A program made the translations under genes and the position numbers. The notes beneath the pieces were generated by a model, which saw only the letters and a program-made list of their open reading frames with translations, ran no database searches and was not told where the DNA came from. Below, in pieces: positions 51,559 through 61,493 of a DNA stretch of 64,000 bases. Within the stretch, counting starts at the first letter, position 1. Each line of letters begins with the position of its first letter. Source of the DNA: Gammaproteobacteria bacterium (GTDB lineage Bacteria > Pseudomonadota > Gammaproteobacteria > Ga0077536); the NCBI GenBank assembly GCA_016191285.1, contig JACPPA010000016.1, positions 124,001-188,000 on the forward strand, given 5' to 3'.

Positions 51559-52055
51559 TGTTACGGCGTGTCTGGCGTCACTTGATCACCACGCGTTGGC
51601 ATCTGCGCGCGGCGTTTCCGCCGGCCGCCCTCGATCATATCGAAGCCGCGATCCACACCGGCGAAGTAGCGCATACGGGTGAACTCCGGTTCGCGATTGA
51701 AGGCGCGCTGCACTGGGAGGAATTGTGGATGCATCGTTCCGCCGCGGCGCGCGCGCAGGCGGTTTTTAATCAATTACGCGTATGGGATACCGATCTTAAT
51801 AATGGCGTGCTGCTGTACGTACTGTTGGCCGAGCGCGCGATTGAAATCGTGGCCGACCGCGGATATCGCGGACGGGTGACAGAACACGAATGGCGCGCCG
51901 CCTGCGCGGCGGCCGAGACGGAATTCGCGGCGGGGCGTTATGAGCGGGGCGCGATGGTGTTGGTTCAGTGTGTGGACGAATTAATCGCGCGCCATTTCCC
52001 GGATACGACGGGACACCAGAACGAGCTTCCCGACCGGCCGGTGATTCTGCGTTAA
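51558..52055 (+). CDS. second TPM-domain protein (short form)
   Basis: A 165-residue soluble TPM-domain protein lacking a signal peptide. Typical pieces are AIHTGEVAHTGELRFAIEGAL, RAQAVFNQLRVWDTDLNNGVLLYVLLAERAIEIVADRGY and the C-terminal NELPDRPVILR. It is the third member of the LemA-TPM-TPM arrangement seen in many proteobacteria. The ATG overlaps the previous stop by 1 nt (TAATG). Its last 75 nt overlap the convergent cobA gene. Confidence 0.85.
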   Translation: MLRRVWRHLITTRWHLRAAFPPAALDHIEAAIHTGEVAHTGELRFAIEGALHWEELWMHRSAAARAQAVFNQLRVWDTDLNNGVLLYVLLAERAIEIVADRGYRGRVTEHEWRAACAAAETEFAAGRYERGAMVLVQCVDELIARHFPDTTGHQNELPDRPVILR

Positions 52056-52787
52056 ATCAGCGGGCAGCACCTGCCGCCGAACCACTTCTCCAATCACGAT
52101 AATCGCTGGACTCGCGACACTCGGCGACAGACCATGGCTTTCTAATTCACCTAGACTCATCAATTCCGCGCATTCGTCGACCCCCGATGCACGGGCAATC
52201 ACCGCGACCGGGGTAGCCGCCGTCATCCCACCGGCGACGAGTTGCGCCGCAATCGCTCGCGCCCGTGCCGTTCCCATGTAGATCACCAGCGACAAATTAG
52301 TTGCCGCCAGCGCGCGCCAGTCGGGCTCGGCGCCATCACGGGTGTGGCCGGTGACAAAAATAACACCGGGTCCCGCCTCACGATGCGTGACCGGGATCCC
52401 AAAAGCGGTCGGCGCCGCGATGCCGGCCGTAATGCCATTGATGATTTCGACTTCGATGCCGGCGCGCGTCAACGCTTCCACCTCTTCGCCGCCGCGTCCG
52501 AACATACAGGGATCGCCGCCTTTCACGCGCGCCACCACCAGTCCCGCCCGTGCTTCGCGCATCATTAACCGTTCGATCAACGCTTGCGGGGTCGATCGAC
52601 AACCGCCGCGCTTGCCAACTTCGATCACGCGGACCCGCGCTTGCGCATGCTCGAGCACGGCGGGATTGACCAAGGCGTCGATTAAAATAACGTCGGCCGC
52701 GCCGAGCGCTTTCACCGCCTTAATCGTCAACAGCTCGGGATCGCCGGGACCCGCACCGATCAAGAAAACCTTGCCACGTTTGTTCAT
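51981..52787 (-). CDS. cobA: uroporphyrinogen-III C-methyltransferase (siroheme synthesis)
   Basis: A 268-residue SUMT that adds two SAM-derived methyls to uroporphyrinogen III, giving precorrin-2. Signatures: VFLIGAGPGDPELLTIKAVKAL near residue 7, ADVILIDALVN, VRVIEVGKRGGCRSTPQ, VVARVKGGDPCMFGRGGEEVEAL, and IEVEIINGITAGIAAPTAFGIPVTHRE. It lacks the CysG dehydrogenase/ferrochelatase part. It is last in the nitrate assimilation operon, where it supplies siroheme for NirB. The tail-to-tail overlap with the TPM gene is 75 nt. Confidence 0.94.
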   Translation of the reverse strand: MNKRGKVFLIGAGPGDPELLTIKAVKALGAADVILIDALVNPAVLEHAQARVRVIEVGKRGGCRSTPQALIERLMMREARAGLVVARVKGGDPCMFGRGGEEVEALTRAGIEVEIINGITAGIAAPTAFGIPVTHREAGPGVIFVTGHTRDGAEPDWRALAATNLSLVIYMGTARARAIAAQLVAGGMTAATPVAVIARASGVDECAELMSLGELESHGLSPSVASPAIIVIGEVVRRQVLPADLTQNHRPVGKLVLVSRRIREMARD

Positions 52788-52911
52788 AGGCGTTTTCCGA
52801 TTCCAGTGGGCGATTCGGAAATAATCCGTCGATCGCGCATTTTCTCAGACATCTTCAGCAGCGATTTATCGCGTGATTTTCTCCATCCAAAATTCCAATT
52901 CGATTTTTTCA

Positions 52912-53901
52912 TCACCCGTTGCCACGCGATAAATGCCGACGAAGCAGCGCGTGTGCCGCGTCCAAGTGATCAGCGGCACGCGCCGCGACGAGCACAACCG
53001 CCGCTTGCTGAAGAATGGGTGCGGGAATGAGTTCGGGCTGTGAGCTGAGCGCGCGTTGAATAAAATCGGCGGTCGCGGCGGCGTCCAACGACGGTAGGTG
53101 CGCGGTTCCGGGGTCGGTGTTTTCAGTGGCCAAGCTCGGCAGTTCACTATGTACGCCGGCGTCAAAGCGATCCATCGCCGGTAAGCGCTTGGCGCTCGCC
53201 ACTGCTTCCCCTTCGGCGCCGCGCAGCAGCAGCGCCGTTGCCTTCGTTAACGACAACAATTCGCGCAGTAATTCGTGATACGCCGGGTGCGTGATCGCGA
53301 CCAGCCGTAGACTGCTTCCCACCATCGGATCAATCAACTTTGCCAAGCTGTGCGCGATATTGCGTACGCCGAGCGTCGATCGCCAGGCGAGAAGGTTGGC
53401 GAGCGGTGGTGATAAATATTCGGTGGGTAAAAAGGCCAGCTGTGTGGCGGCGAGCTGTGACACCGCTTCCGCGCACGACATCGCCGGTTGAATCTTTAGG
53501 CTCGAGAGGATTTGCGCGGTCGTGATCCGTTCGGCGACGTCGAGCGGCCCGTGAATCAAGACCCTGATCCCCAGTTCGCGTAACAGTAACGCCAGCAGGG
53601 GCAGCAGATTTGGTTGGCGGCGGGCGCCGTTATAGCTCGGGATCACCACCGTCAAATGGGGGTGAGGAGGGAGATGCAGTTGCGCGATATCGGGAGTAAG
53701 CGCCGTATGAAAGCCCAGTAGTTCATCTAACGATTCACCCTTCATACGCAGCGCGATCAGAATTGCGCCGAGCACGCCGGGCGGTACAACGCCTGCGAAC
53801 ACTGCCCGGCCAAGTGCCTCGGCATCGGCGCAGGACAGGCTTCTCGCGCCGTGACTACCGCGGCCGATTTCTTTTATATAACGCGCGAATGGACTGGCCA
53901 C
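52912..53901 (-). CDS. TrpD2/YbiB-like anthranilate phosphoribosyltransferase-fold protein
   Basis: A 329-residue homologue of the glycosyltransferase family 3 fold. It starts ASPFARYIKEIGRG and includes LSCADAEALGRAVFAGVVPPGVLGAILIALRMKGES and HLTVVIPSYNGARRQPNLLPLLALLLRELGIRVLIHGP. The phosphoribosyl-binding GTGGD of true TrpD is replaced by SYNGARR, as in TrpD2/YbiB proteins, which bind nucleic acid rather than make tryptophan. GTG 53901 is the likely start, 5 nt after the nasA stop. It sits inside a nitrate operon, a neighbourhood it often shares for reasons unknown. Confidence 0.82.
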   Translation of the reverse strand: MASPFARYIKEIGRGSHGARSLSCADAEALGRAVFAGVVPPGVLGAILIALRMKGESLDELLGFHTALTPDIAQLHLPPHPHLTVVIPSYNGARRQPNLLPLLALLLRELGIRVLIHGPLDVAERITTAQILSSLKIQPAMSCAEAVSQLAATQLAFLPTEYLSPPLANLLAWRSTLGVRNIAHSLAKLIDPMVGSSLRLVAITHPAYHELLRELLSLTKATALLLRGAEGEAVASAKRLPAMDRFDAGVHSELPSLATENTDPGTAHLPSLDAAATADFIQRALSSQPELIPAPILQQAAVVLVAARAADHLDAAHALLRRHLSRGNG

Positions 53902-53906
53902 GATAA

Positions 53907-56642
53907 CTAACCCGTGGCTGCCGCCGTGCGGTCCGCAATCAAGCGCCGGATCTCGGGACCGCAAGAACCACAGCCCGTGCCGCATTTCAGTTCCCGCTGG
54001 AGGTAGCCATACACGGCGGGTTCATGCGCGTTAACGCGTTTCAGCGCCGACTCGATCGCGGCTTCGGTCACGTTCTCACACCCGCAGATCACGCGGCTCG
54101 CCAGCGGCGTGGCGCGTGGTGGCAGCGCGCTTGGCGCGAGCAAGCGAGCGCCAGTCTCAAGCGTTGAATGGCCCGCGTCCAACCATTCTTGCAGCCAGTC
54201 AAAACCGGTGATATCGCCCGCCAGGAAGACCGCCACCAGGCGGCCGCCGTGGACTCGCAATAAGCGACTCATGCCGCGCGCGCGATCTTCGTACGCCATC
54301 AGTTCCGCCGACGGCTGTAAGCCAAGATCCGCTTGTAGGCTCGCCAATAGATCGGCACTCGGCGCACTACGATGCGCGGCCCGCAAGATCAGCCCTTCGT
54401 GGGTGCTGCCAAAACGGCCGCAGCTCGCGTAGTCAAACTTTTCGAGATACCGGCGCAGCCGTGTTAAGTCGCACGCGTCGTGATCCGCGCCGCCGTCCAC
54501 CATGACCATCAAGCGCCACGGCAGGTTCGCGGCTTCGAGATTGATCGCCGCGGCCTTGAGTTCGGGTTGCTTCGATACCGGATCAAAGGCGTCCTGGGTT
54601 AGGCCGTTGACGCCTAAGCCATTCCACCACTGACTACCCCAGTGCATCGGAATAAAACTTTGCCCGACGCTTACGCTGTCACTGGCATCGACCTTGAGTG
54701 TTACCGCGCCGCGTCGCGAGCGCACCGAGACTAAATCGCCAGTCGACAAACCGCGTCGTTGGAGATCTTGGGGATGGAGTTCGATCACGGGTTCGGGCGC
54801 ATGGTTGAACAAGCGCGTGACAGTTCCGGTCCGCGTCATGCCATGCCATTGATCGCGCAATCGACCGGTATTTAGTATCAGTGGAAAGCGCGCGTCGGGT
54901 GGCTCGGCGGTGGCCGCGTGATGCGTCGAATAAAAATGCGCGCGGCCCGTGGGTGTCGGGTAGTGTCCGTCGACGTATAAGCGCGCGGCGCCGACTGTTT
55001 CACCACTTCGATATGGCCATTGTTGTGGCCCGGACTCCAAGAGTTCGTAGCTAATGCCGGTAATGTCCAAGTCGCGCCCGCGCGTCAGCGCGCGATGTTC
55101 GTTGAACACGTCTTCGACCGTGGCATAAGGAAACAGGCTCGGTGCGTCTGGCCGCAGCGCGGCTTCACAACGCCGTGCGACATCGACGACGATTTCCCAG
55201 TCGGGACGCGCCGAGCCGGGTGGCGGAACCGCCGCGCGCACGCGCGCGATGCGTCGTTCGGAGTTGGTCATGGTGCCGTCTTTTTCGCCCCACGTGGCGG
55301 CCGGCAACAACACATCCGCATAAGCCGTGGTCTCGGTAGTCGTGTACGCCTCTTGGACTATCACCAGTTCGGCGCGTTCGAGCGCCGCGCGCACCAGCGA
55401 CTGATTCGGCAACGACTGTGCGGGGTTGGTGCACGCGATCCATAAGATTTTAATTTGGCCGGCGCGCACCGCCTCGAACATTTCGATCGCGGTCTTGCCC
55501 GGCGCGGCGGGTACGTCTTGCACGCCCCAGGCCGCGGCGACTTCAGCACGATGCGCGGGATTAGCCAGATCGCGATGTCCGGACAGCAGGGTCGCCATGC
55601 CACCGACCTCGCGCCCGCCCATGGCATTCGGCTGGCCCGTGAGTGAAAACGGTCCGGCGCCGGGGCGACCGATTTGTCCGGTCGCCAAATGCAAGTTGAT
55701 CAACGCCGCGTTATTCGCCGTGCCGTGCGTGGATTGATTAAGGCCTTGGCAATAGAGGGACAGGACCGCGCGCGATTCGCCAAACCACTGTGCGGCTTGG
55801 CGGAGCAATGCTTCTGGAATACCGCAGATCTGACTCACCAAGGTGGGTGGGTACTGATGCACGGCGGCCTTGAGGTCGAGAAAGCCTTCGGTGTGCGCGG
55901 TGATGTAGTCGTAGTCGAGCTTGCCGTCCCACAGCAGGAGATGCAGCAGGCCATTGAATAACGCCACATCGGTACCCGGCAAAATCTGCAGGTGTAAATC
56001 CGCTTCCGCCGCGGTTAACGTGCGCCGCGGATCGACCACGATCACGCGCGGCTTCCGCGCGCTGGCGCGCGCCGCTTCGAGTCGACGATAGAGGATGGGA
56101 TGGGCGTAAGCAGGGTTCGCGCCCGCGATAAAAAACAAATCCGCGTGTTCGATGTCGTCGTAGCAAGCCGGTGGGGCATCGGCGCCCAAGGTCGCCTTGT
56201 AGCCGGTTACCGCTGACGACATGCACAGGCGTGAATTGGTGTCGATGTTGTTGGTGCCGAACAACCCCTTGGCCAATTTGTTGAAGACGTAGTAGTCCTC
56301 GGTTAACAACTGACCCGAGATATAGAAGCCGATGGCATCTGGACCGTGGCGCTGGACGGTCGCGACCAAATGTTCGCTGATCCAGTCAAGCGTGGTATCC
56401 CAGGCCGCGGGTGCGCGCGTCTCCGCTCGCGTGCGCCGCAATTCGGGATGCAGCGCGCGGCCCTGCGGTCCCATCGTTAAACCAAGCGCCGCGCCCTTGC
56501 TGCACAGGCGACCGCGATTCGCCGGATGCGCCGGATCGCCGTGCACCGCGGTCACGCGCGCCGCCGTCGTTTCGATCAAAACGCCACAGCCGACCCCACA
56601 GTACGGGCAGACGCTGGCGGTGACCGCGCTGGTGTCAGGCAT
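53907..56642 (-). CDS. nasA: assimilatory nitrate reductase catalytic subunit
   Basis: A 911-residue Mo-bis-MGD oxidoreductase. The N-terminal [4Fe-4S] motif uses Cys12, Cys15, Cys19 and Cys47 (CPYCGVGC, then GRLCSKG). The substrate cofactor region contains DTNSRLCMSSAVTGYKATLG with the conserved Cys that ligates Mo in Nas/Nap enzymes. The molydopterin-dinucleotide domain includes LNTGRLRDQWHGMTRTGTV. The C-terminus is a BFD-like [2Fe-2S] domain (CGCENVTEAAIESAL, CGTGCGSCGPEI), as in Klebsiella NasA, so an additional redox centre is expected. It reduces nitrate to nitrite in the cytoplasm. The start overlaps the nirD stop by 8 nt. Confidence 0.94.
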   Translation of the reverse strand: MPDTSAVTASVCPYCGVGCGVLIETTAARVTAVHGDPAHPANRGRLCSKGAALGLTMGPQGRALHPELRRTRAETRAPAAWDTTLDWISEHLVATVQRHGPDAIGFYISGQLLTEDYYVFNKLAKGLFGTNNIDTNSRLCMSSAVTGYKATLGADAPPACYDDIEHADLFFIAGANPAYAHPILYRRLEAARASARKPRVIVVDPRRTLTAAEADLHLQILPGTDVALFNGLLHLLLWDGKLDYDYITAHTEGFLDLKAAVHQYPPTLVSQICGIPEALLRQAAQWFGESRAVLSLYCQGLNQSTHGTANNAALINLHLATGQIGRPGAGPFSLTGQPNAMGGREVGGMATLLSGHRDLANPAHRAEVAAAWGVQDVPAAPGKTAIEMFEAVRAGQIKILWIACTNPAQSLPNQSLVRAALERAELVIVQEAYTTTETTAYADVLLPAATWGEKDGTMTNSERRIARVRAAVPPPGSARPDWEIVVDVARRCEAALRPDAPSLFPYATVEDVFNEHRALTRGRDLDITGISYELLESGPQQWPYRSGETVGAARLYVDGHYPTPTGRAHFYSTHHAATAEPPDARFPLILNTGRLRDQWHGMTRTGTVTRLFNHAPEPVIELHPQDLQRRGLSTGDLVSVRSRRGAVTLKVDASDSVSVGQSFIPMHWGSQWWNGLGVNGLTQDAFDPVSKQPELKAAAINLEAANLPWRLMVMVDGGADHDACDLTRLRRYLEKFDYASCGRFGSTHEGLILRAAHRSAPSADLLASLQADLGLQPSAELMAYEDRARGMSRLLRVHGGRLVAVFLAGDITGFDWLQEWLDAGHSTLETGARLLAPSALPPRATPLASRVICGCENVTEAAIESALKRVNAHEPAVYGYLQRELKCGTGCGSCGPEIRRLIADRTAAATG

Positions 56643-56955
56643 CGGTCGGCGTGAGGTCGAGATACACACGGCCGGCATCGACGTGGACGGCGTACACCGC
56701 CGTGCAGCCGACATCGGGTGCAGTCGCCTTGCCGTCCCACAATCCAATCTGCCAATTGTGGAGCGGGCAGGCGACGTGGCGGCCAAAGACGATGCCTTGC
56801 GAGAGCGGACCGCCGCGGTGCGGGCAGCGATCGTCCAACGCGAAGACCTCGTCGTCCGCATTGCGGAAGATCGCGATGTTGCCAGTCGCACGTGCAAATA
56901 CGCGCGCGCCGAGACGCGGGATCTCTTCCAAGGCGCAGATGTCTATCCAGTTCAC
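56635..56955 (-). CDS. nirD: nitrite reductase (NADH) small subunit, Rieske type
   Basis: A 106-residue Rieske-fold subunit. Both ligand pairs are intact: CPHRGG and CPLHNW, so it should carry a [2Fe-2S] cluster, unlike E. coli NirD where the cysteines are lost. It starts with WIDICALEEIPRLGARVF. The start is most likely GTG 56955 (VNWIDIC), because there is no ATG in range. It works with the NirB siroheme subunit encoded 32 nt upstream. Confidence 0.88.
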   Translation of the reverse strand: MNWIDICALEEIPRLGARVFARATGNIAIFRNADDEVFALDDRCPHRGGPLSQGIVFGRHVACPLHNWQIGLWDGKATAPDVGCTAVYAVHVDAGRVYLDLTPTDA

Positions 56956-56987
56956 GCGTTGCTCTAAGGATTGGCTCGGGCGGGCAT

Positions 56988-59414
56988 TCACGCCGTCACG
57001 CTCGCATATTCGTGCGCCGCGGCGCCGTTCGCGCGCGCCGTCCACGGATCGAGTTCCCCGTCCACCGCGAAACGTAATCGTGAATACAGCGCGCGTCGAT
57101 TGGCGGCATCGCTGACGACCTGCGCTTTGCAGTAATCGAGGCCGGCGCGGCCGACGAAGTGCACGGTGCGTTCGAGGTAGTGGCCTTCTTCGCGATACAG
57201 CTGCAGAAACGCGCCGGCATGTTCGAGTACCTCGGCGGCATGGGTTACTTTCGCGAAAAATTGCGCCACCTCGGTTTTTATCCCGCCGTTGCCTGCGACA
57301 TAGATCTCCCAACCCGATTCCACACCAATGATTCCAACATCCTTGATCCCGGATTCGGCGCAATTGCGCGGACAGCCAGACACCGCGATCTTCACTTTGT
57401 GCGGCGCGTACATTCGCCATAGCGCGCGTTCGAGGTCGATCCCGAGCTGGGTTGAATCCTGCACGCCAAAGCGGCACCACTCGGCGCCGACGCAGGTCTT
57501 CACCGTGCGCAGTGCCTTGGCATAGGCGTGGCCCGACGGCATATCCAGATCGCGCCACACGCCGGGCAAATCGGCTTTTTTTACGCCGAGTAAATCGATG
57601 CGCTGGCCACCGGTGACCTTCACCGTTGGGATCTGATATTTGTCCACGACATCGGCGATCTTGCGTAATTCGTGCGCCGAGGTGGTGCCGCCCCACATGC
57701 GCGGAATGACCGAAAACGTGCCGTCTTTCTGAATATTCGCATGCGCGCGTTCGTTGATATAGCGCGACTGCGGATCGTCCTGTGCTTCACGCGGCCAGGT
57801 CGTCTGCAAATAATAATTGAGCGCGGGACGACAGGTCGCGCAACCATTGGGCGTGCGCCATTCGAGGAAGCGCTGGGTGTCCGCGATCGTCAATAGATGC
57901 TGCGCCTTGATCGCTTGCTTGACTTCCGCATGCGTGCGCTCGGTGCACACGCACAGCGGTTTGGTGCGCGGCGTCGCCGAATAATCCGCGCCGGCGGTCG
58001 CCATCAAGATCTGCTCGACCAGTCCCGTGCACGAACCGCAAGACGCCGACGCCTTGGTGTGCTTACGCACCTCGTCAAGGGTAATCAACTTATGGGTCTT
58101 GATGGCCGCGCAGATCGTGCCCTTGCTGACGCCATTGCAGCCGCACACTTCCATGCTATCGGCCATGCTCGCGGCCTGGCTTTGACCGAGGTGGCCGGTG
58201 TCGCCGAGGTTGCGTTCGCCGAACATCAAGCGGCCACGGATGTCGGCGATTGAACGCCCTTCGCGCATCAGCCGAAAGTACCACGCGCCATCGGTGGTAT
58301 CGCCATAGAGCACGCTGCCCTGCAAGCGTTCGTCCTTGATCACGAGTTTCTTGTAGACGCCATTCGCCGCGTCCGACAGCACAATCGTTTCGCTGCTGTC
58401 GTCGCCATGGAAATCGCCGGCCGAATATAAATCGATCCCGGTTACCTTGAGTTTGGTCGCGGTGACCGAGCCCGAGTAGCGCTGCGTCCCGAATTCAGCC
58501 AAATGGTTGGCCGCCACGCGCGCCATTTCGAACAGCGGGGCGACCAAACCGTAAGCGGTTCCGCGGTGATTCACACACTCGCCGACGGCGTAAATTCTGG
58601 GATCGAAAGTTTGCAAGGTGTCGTTGACGACGATCCCGCGCGCGCACCGTAGGCCGGCGCTTTCGGCGAGGTGGGTGTTGGGTCTGATCCCGACCGCCAT
58701 GACTACCAGCTCGGCTGCCAATTCGGTGTCGTCAGCGAGCGCCACGGCGCTGACGTGGCCGTGTTCGTCGCCGCGAATAGCCGCCGTATTGGCGCCCATG
58801 ATGAACCGAATGCCACGCGCTTCGAGCGCGGTTTGCAACAGGCGCCCGGCGACGGCATCGAGTTGCCGTTCCATCAGCGTGTCCATCAAATGAAGCACCG
58901 TCACGTCCATGCCGCGCGCGTTCAGTCCGTTGGCCGCTTCCAGACCCAACAGGCCGCCGCCGATCACCACGGCGTGCCGATGATTTTGCGCGGCCGCGAT
59001 CATGCGCTCGGTATCGGCGATATCGCGATAACCGATCACGCCTTCAAGATCGATGCCGGGAATAGGCAGGATGAAAGGAGTCGAACCAGTGGCGATCAGT
59101 AGCCGATCATAGTCGGCATAAGTACCGTCCGCGGCCGTTACCGTGCGGCGCTTGCGATCGATGGAGGTGACTTCCTTGCCGGTATGCAAATGAATGCCAT
59201 GCGTCGCGTACCAACCGCGATCGTTCAACACGATTTCGTCGAAGGTCTGTTCACCAGCAAGGACTGGCGACAACAAGATGCGATTGTAATTGGGCTGTGG
59301 TTCGGCGCCGAACACCGTGATGCCGTATAAATCCGGCGCAATCTTCACTAATTCTTCGACGGTTTTGATTCCCGCCATGCCGTTGCCAATAACCACCAAG
59401 CGCGCGCGTTGCAT
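56988..59414 (-). CDS. nirB: nitrite reductase (NADH) large subunit
   Basis: An 808-residue siroheme enzyme that reduces nitrite to ammonium. Domain order: FAD/NAD(P) domains (LVVIGNGMAGIKTVEELV; RHAVVIGGGLLGLEAANGL; GIVVNDTLQTFDPRIYAVGECVNH), then two BFD [2Fe-2S] modules (CGCNGVSKGTICAAI, CGSCTGLVEQ; CVCTERTHAEVKQAI, CATCRPALNYY), then the ferredoxin-like and siroheme/[4Fe-4S] domains with cysteines in CVGAEWCRFG and CPRNCAES. AAAGGAGGT lies 6 nt before the ATG, an unusually strong ribosome site. Family A repeats separate it from the ABC transporter genes. Confidence 0.96.
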   Translation of the reverse strand: MQRARLVVIGNGMAGIKTVEELVKIAPDLYGITVFGAEPQPNYNRILLSPVLAGEQTFDEIVLNDRGWYATHGIHLHTGKEVTSIDRKRRTVTAADGTYADYDRLLIATGSTPFILPIPGIDLEGVIGYRDIADTERMIAAAQNHRHAVVIGGGLLGLEAANGLNARGMDVTVLHLMDTLMERQLDAVAGRLLQTALEARGIRFIMGANTAAIRGDEHGHVSAVALADDTELAAELVVMAVGIRPNTHLAESAGLRCARGIVVNDTLQTFDPRIYAVGECVNHRGTAYGLVAPLFEMARVAANHLAEFGTQRYSGSVTATKLKVTGIDLYSAGDFHGDDSSETIVLSDAANGVYKKLVIKDERLQGSVLYGDTTDGAWYFRLMREGRSIADIRGRLMFGERNLGDTGHLGQSQAASMADSMEVCGCNGVSKGTICAAIKTHKLITLDEVRKHTKASASCGSCTGLVEQILMATAGADYSATPRTKPLCVCTERTHAEVKQAIKAQHLLTIADTQRFLEWRTPNGCATCRPALNYYLQTTWPREAQDDPQSRYINERAHANIQKDGTFSVIPRMWGGTTSAHELRKIADVVDKYQIPTVKVTGGQRIDLLGVKKADLPGVWRDLDMPSGHAYAKALRTVKTCVGAEWCRFGVQDSTQLGIDLERALWRMYAPHKVKIAVSGCPRNCAESGIKDVGIIGVESGWEIYVAGNGGIKTEVAQFFAKVTHAAEVLEHAGAFLQLYREEGHYLERTVHFVGRAGLDYCKAQVVSDAANRRALYSRLRFAVDGELDPWTARANGAAAHEYASVTA

Positions 59415-59454
59415 AGATGAACCTCCTTTAAATAGCTGTTCTTAAATCGCCGCT

Positions 59455-59572
59455 TGTGGGAGCGGCTTTGGCCGCTAACCGGGTAATCGTCACCCATTCG
59501 CCGCTTTGTGGGAGCGGCTTTAGCCGCGAATCGGGTAATCATCACCCATTCGCCGCTAAAGCGGCTCCCACC
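59455..59572. repeat. family A repeats between nrtCD and nirB
   Basis: Two left arms in tandem (TTGTGGGAGCGGCTTTGGCC and TTGTGGGAGCGGCTTTAGCC) followed by one right arm (CGCTAAAGCGGCTCCCAC), with GGGTAATC.TCACCCATTCGCCGC repeated between them. It lies inside the nitrate operon and may set relative levels of transporter and reductase mRNA. Confidence 0.85.
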
Positions 59573-59617
59573 ACGAGTGCCCATCGGACTGTAAAAATTC
59601 CTCACGGAAACGGCGCA

Positions 59618-61402
59618 CTAATTCGCCTGATCGCAGCCGGCAAGGAACGTGAGCAATTCTTCACGCAGACGGTAGTAATCCGCGTGATCCAGCAGCGCGC
59701 GGCGGGTGCGCGGGCGCGGCAGATCGACATTTAAAATGCGCCCGACTCGCGCGTTCGGACCGTTGGTCATCATGACCACGCGATCGGCGAGCAACAGCGC
59801 CTCGTCGATATCATGCGTGACGCAGATCGCCGTCAATTGATTGCTCGACCATACTTCCATCAACACTTCCTGCAGCTCCCAGCGCGTCAATGCGTCAAGC
59901 ATGCCGAACGGTTCGTCGAGCAGCAGAAGTTTCGGCTGCAGCGCGAACGCGCGCGCGATCCCGACGCGTTGTTGCATCCCCTTGGATAACTCGAACGCGC
60001 GCTTATGCAGCGCTTCGCGCAGCCCGACGCGCGTCAGATAATGTTCCGCGATGTCCTGCCGTTCGCCGGCGCTCGCGTGTGGGTAAACCTGCGCCACGCC
60101 CAAGGCCACGTTTTCAAAGGCGCTCAACCAGGGGATCAAGCTTGGACTCTGAAAGACCAAGCCGCGATCGGGTCCGGCGCCCGTGATTTCTTGAAAGTCG
60201 AGCACGATGCCGCCGCCGTTGGTCGGTGTAAGGCCCGCCGCCATCGACAGCACCGTCGATTTGCCGCAACCCGAATGGCCAATAATCGAAACGAATTCGC
60301 CTTTGGTGATCTGCAAATCGAATTTATCGACCACCGTGATCGGCCCGCGTGGCCCCGGATATACCTTCGACACGTGCGAGAAATCGACATAACGCGGCGT
60401 CTTATCCGTCGGCGTGATGTGATGCGCGGTGCCGATGGGCTGCATTTCGCGCGCGGTAACCGGACGTAACGTTGGCAACTCGTTAAGCGCGCACGGCGCG
60501 CGGGTTTGTTGGCCGCCGACTTCCAATAAATACTCGGTCACCGCCTTGCGCAGGGCGATGAATCGCGGATCGTGATTGCTTGCTTGTCGATCGCGCGGTC
60601 GCGGTAAATCAACGATGAACTCTGGACCTAGCGTCGCGCCCGGGCCCGGCGTCAGCGGAATAATACGATCGGCCAGCAGCAAGCCCTCGTCGACATCGTT
60701 CGTGATCAACACCACAGTTTTCCGCTCTTCACCCCAGATCCGCACCAGCTCGTCTTGGAGGTTGGCGCGCGTCAGCGCGTCAAGCGCCGACAGCGGCTCG
60801 TCGAGCAATAACACGTCGGGGTTCGCGGCCAGCGCGCGCGCCACCGCGACGCGCTGACGCATGCCACCCGACAGTTCCGCAGGCCGCTTAGCGCTTGCCG
60901 GCGTCAGATTCACCAAATCGATATAGCGCAGCACGCGTTCGCGGCGCAGGGCACGCGACTCGCGCGCAAACGCGGCATCGACGGCGAGCGCAATATTTTC
61001 CGTGACCGTCAACCACGGCATCAGCGAGTAACTTTGAAAGACCACGCCCCGGTCGGGCCCGGGCCCGGTGATTGGAGCGCCAAGTTTCAACACTTCGCCG
61101 GTGTCCGCCGGCTGCAATCCCGCGAGTAACGAAATAAGGGTGCTTTTACCGCTGCCCGAGTAGCCGACGATGGCGAGAAACTCGCCGTCGCGAACTTGGA
61201 GATTGATGTCGTGCAACACCCGGCTTCGGGTACGGCCAGCGCCAAACGATTTGCCGGCGCCGCGTAATTCGAGCATCGGTGATAACGGCGCTGCGCGGGG
61301 AAGCAGCTCCGCTTTCACCATGGTCAGCGATGGCTCGGTGGCCATGCCAGGCGGCCATGCCAGCGGTGGTAATGGCTGTTTTTTTAAACCGGCATTCGGC
61401 AT
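59618..61402 (-). CDS. nitrate ABC transporter ATPase, two ATPase domains fused
   Basis: A 594-residue protein with two complete ABC ATPase domains. Domain 1 has Walker [10 protein letters not shown], signature [15 protein letters not shown] and Walker [13 protein letters not shown]. Domain 2 has [24 protein letters not shown] and [12 protein letters not shown]. The second signature begins LSKG rather than LSGG. Cyanobacterial NrtC and NrtD are separate proteins, and NrtC carries a solute-binding-like tail; here the two NTPases are joined and that tail is absent. ATG 61402, with AAGGA upstream, is preferred over a TTG 21 nt earlier. It pairs with nrtA and nrtB upstream for nitrate uptake. Confidence 0.9.
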   Translation of the reverse strand: MPNAGLKKQPLPPLAWPPGMATEPSLTMVKAELLPRAAPLSPMLELRGAGKSFGAGRTRSRVLHDINLQVRDGEFLAIVGYSGSGKSTLISLLAGLQPADTGEVLKLGAPITGPGPDRGVVFQSYSLMPWLTVTENIALAVDAAFARESRALRRERVLRYIDLVNLTPASAKRPAELSGGMRQRVAVARALAANPDVLLLDEPLSALDALTRANLQDELVRIWGEERKTVVLITNDVDEGLLLADRIIPLTPGPGATLGPEFIVDLPRPRDRQASNHDPRFIALRKAVTEYLLEVGGQQTRAPCALNELPTLRPVTAREMQPIGTAHHITPTDKTPRYVDFSHVSKVYPGPRGPITVVDKFDLQITKGEFVSIIGHSGCGKSTVLSMAAGLTPTNGGGIVLDFQEITGAGPDRGLVFQSPSLIPWLSAFENVALGVAQVYPHASAGERQDIAEHYLTRVGLREALHKRAFELSKGMQQRVGIARAFALQPKLLLLDEPFGMLDALTRWELQEVLMEVWSSNQLTAICVTHDIDEALLLADRVVMMTNGPNARVGRILNVDLPRPRTRRALLDHADYYRLREELLTFLAGCDQAN

Positions 61403-61493
61403 CGTGAGATCCTTGGTTTTCAAAGTGCGTGACTAGCGTGTCGTTCCACCGCGAATGCGCATAATTCGCCTGCTGCTGCTGCTGGTGGCGTTT

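Noticed and set aside
59455-59572. Short regularly spaced repeats that could suggest a CRISPR array
   Set aside because: Units are palindromic, imperfect, and separated by related rather than unique spacers; same family as other intergenic REP elements; no cas genes.
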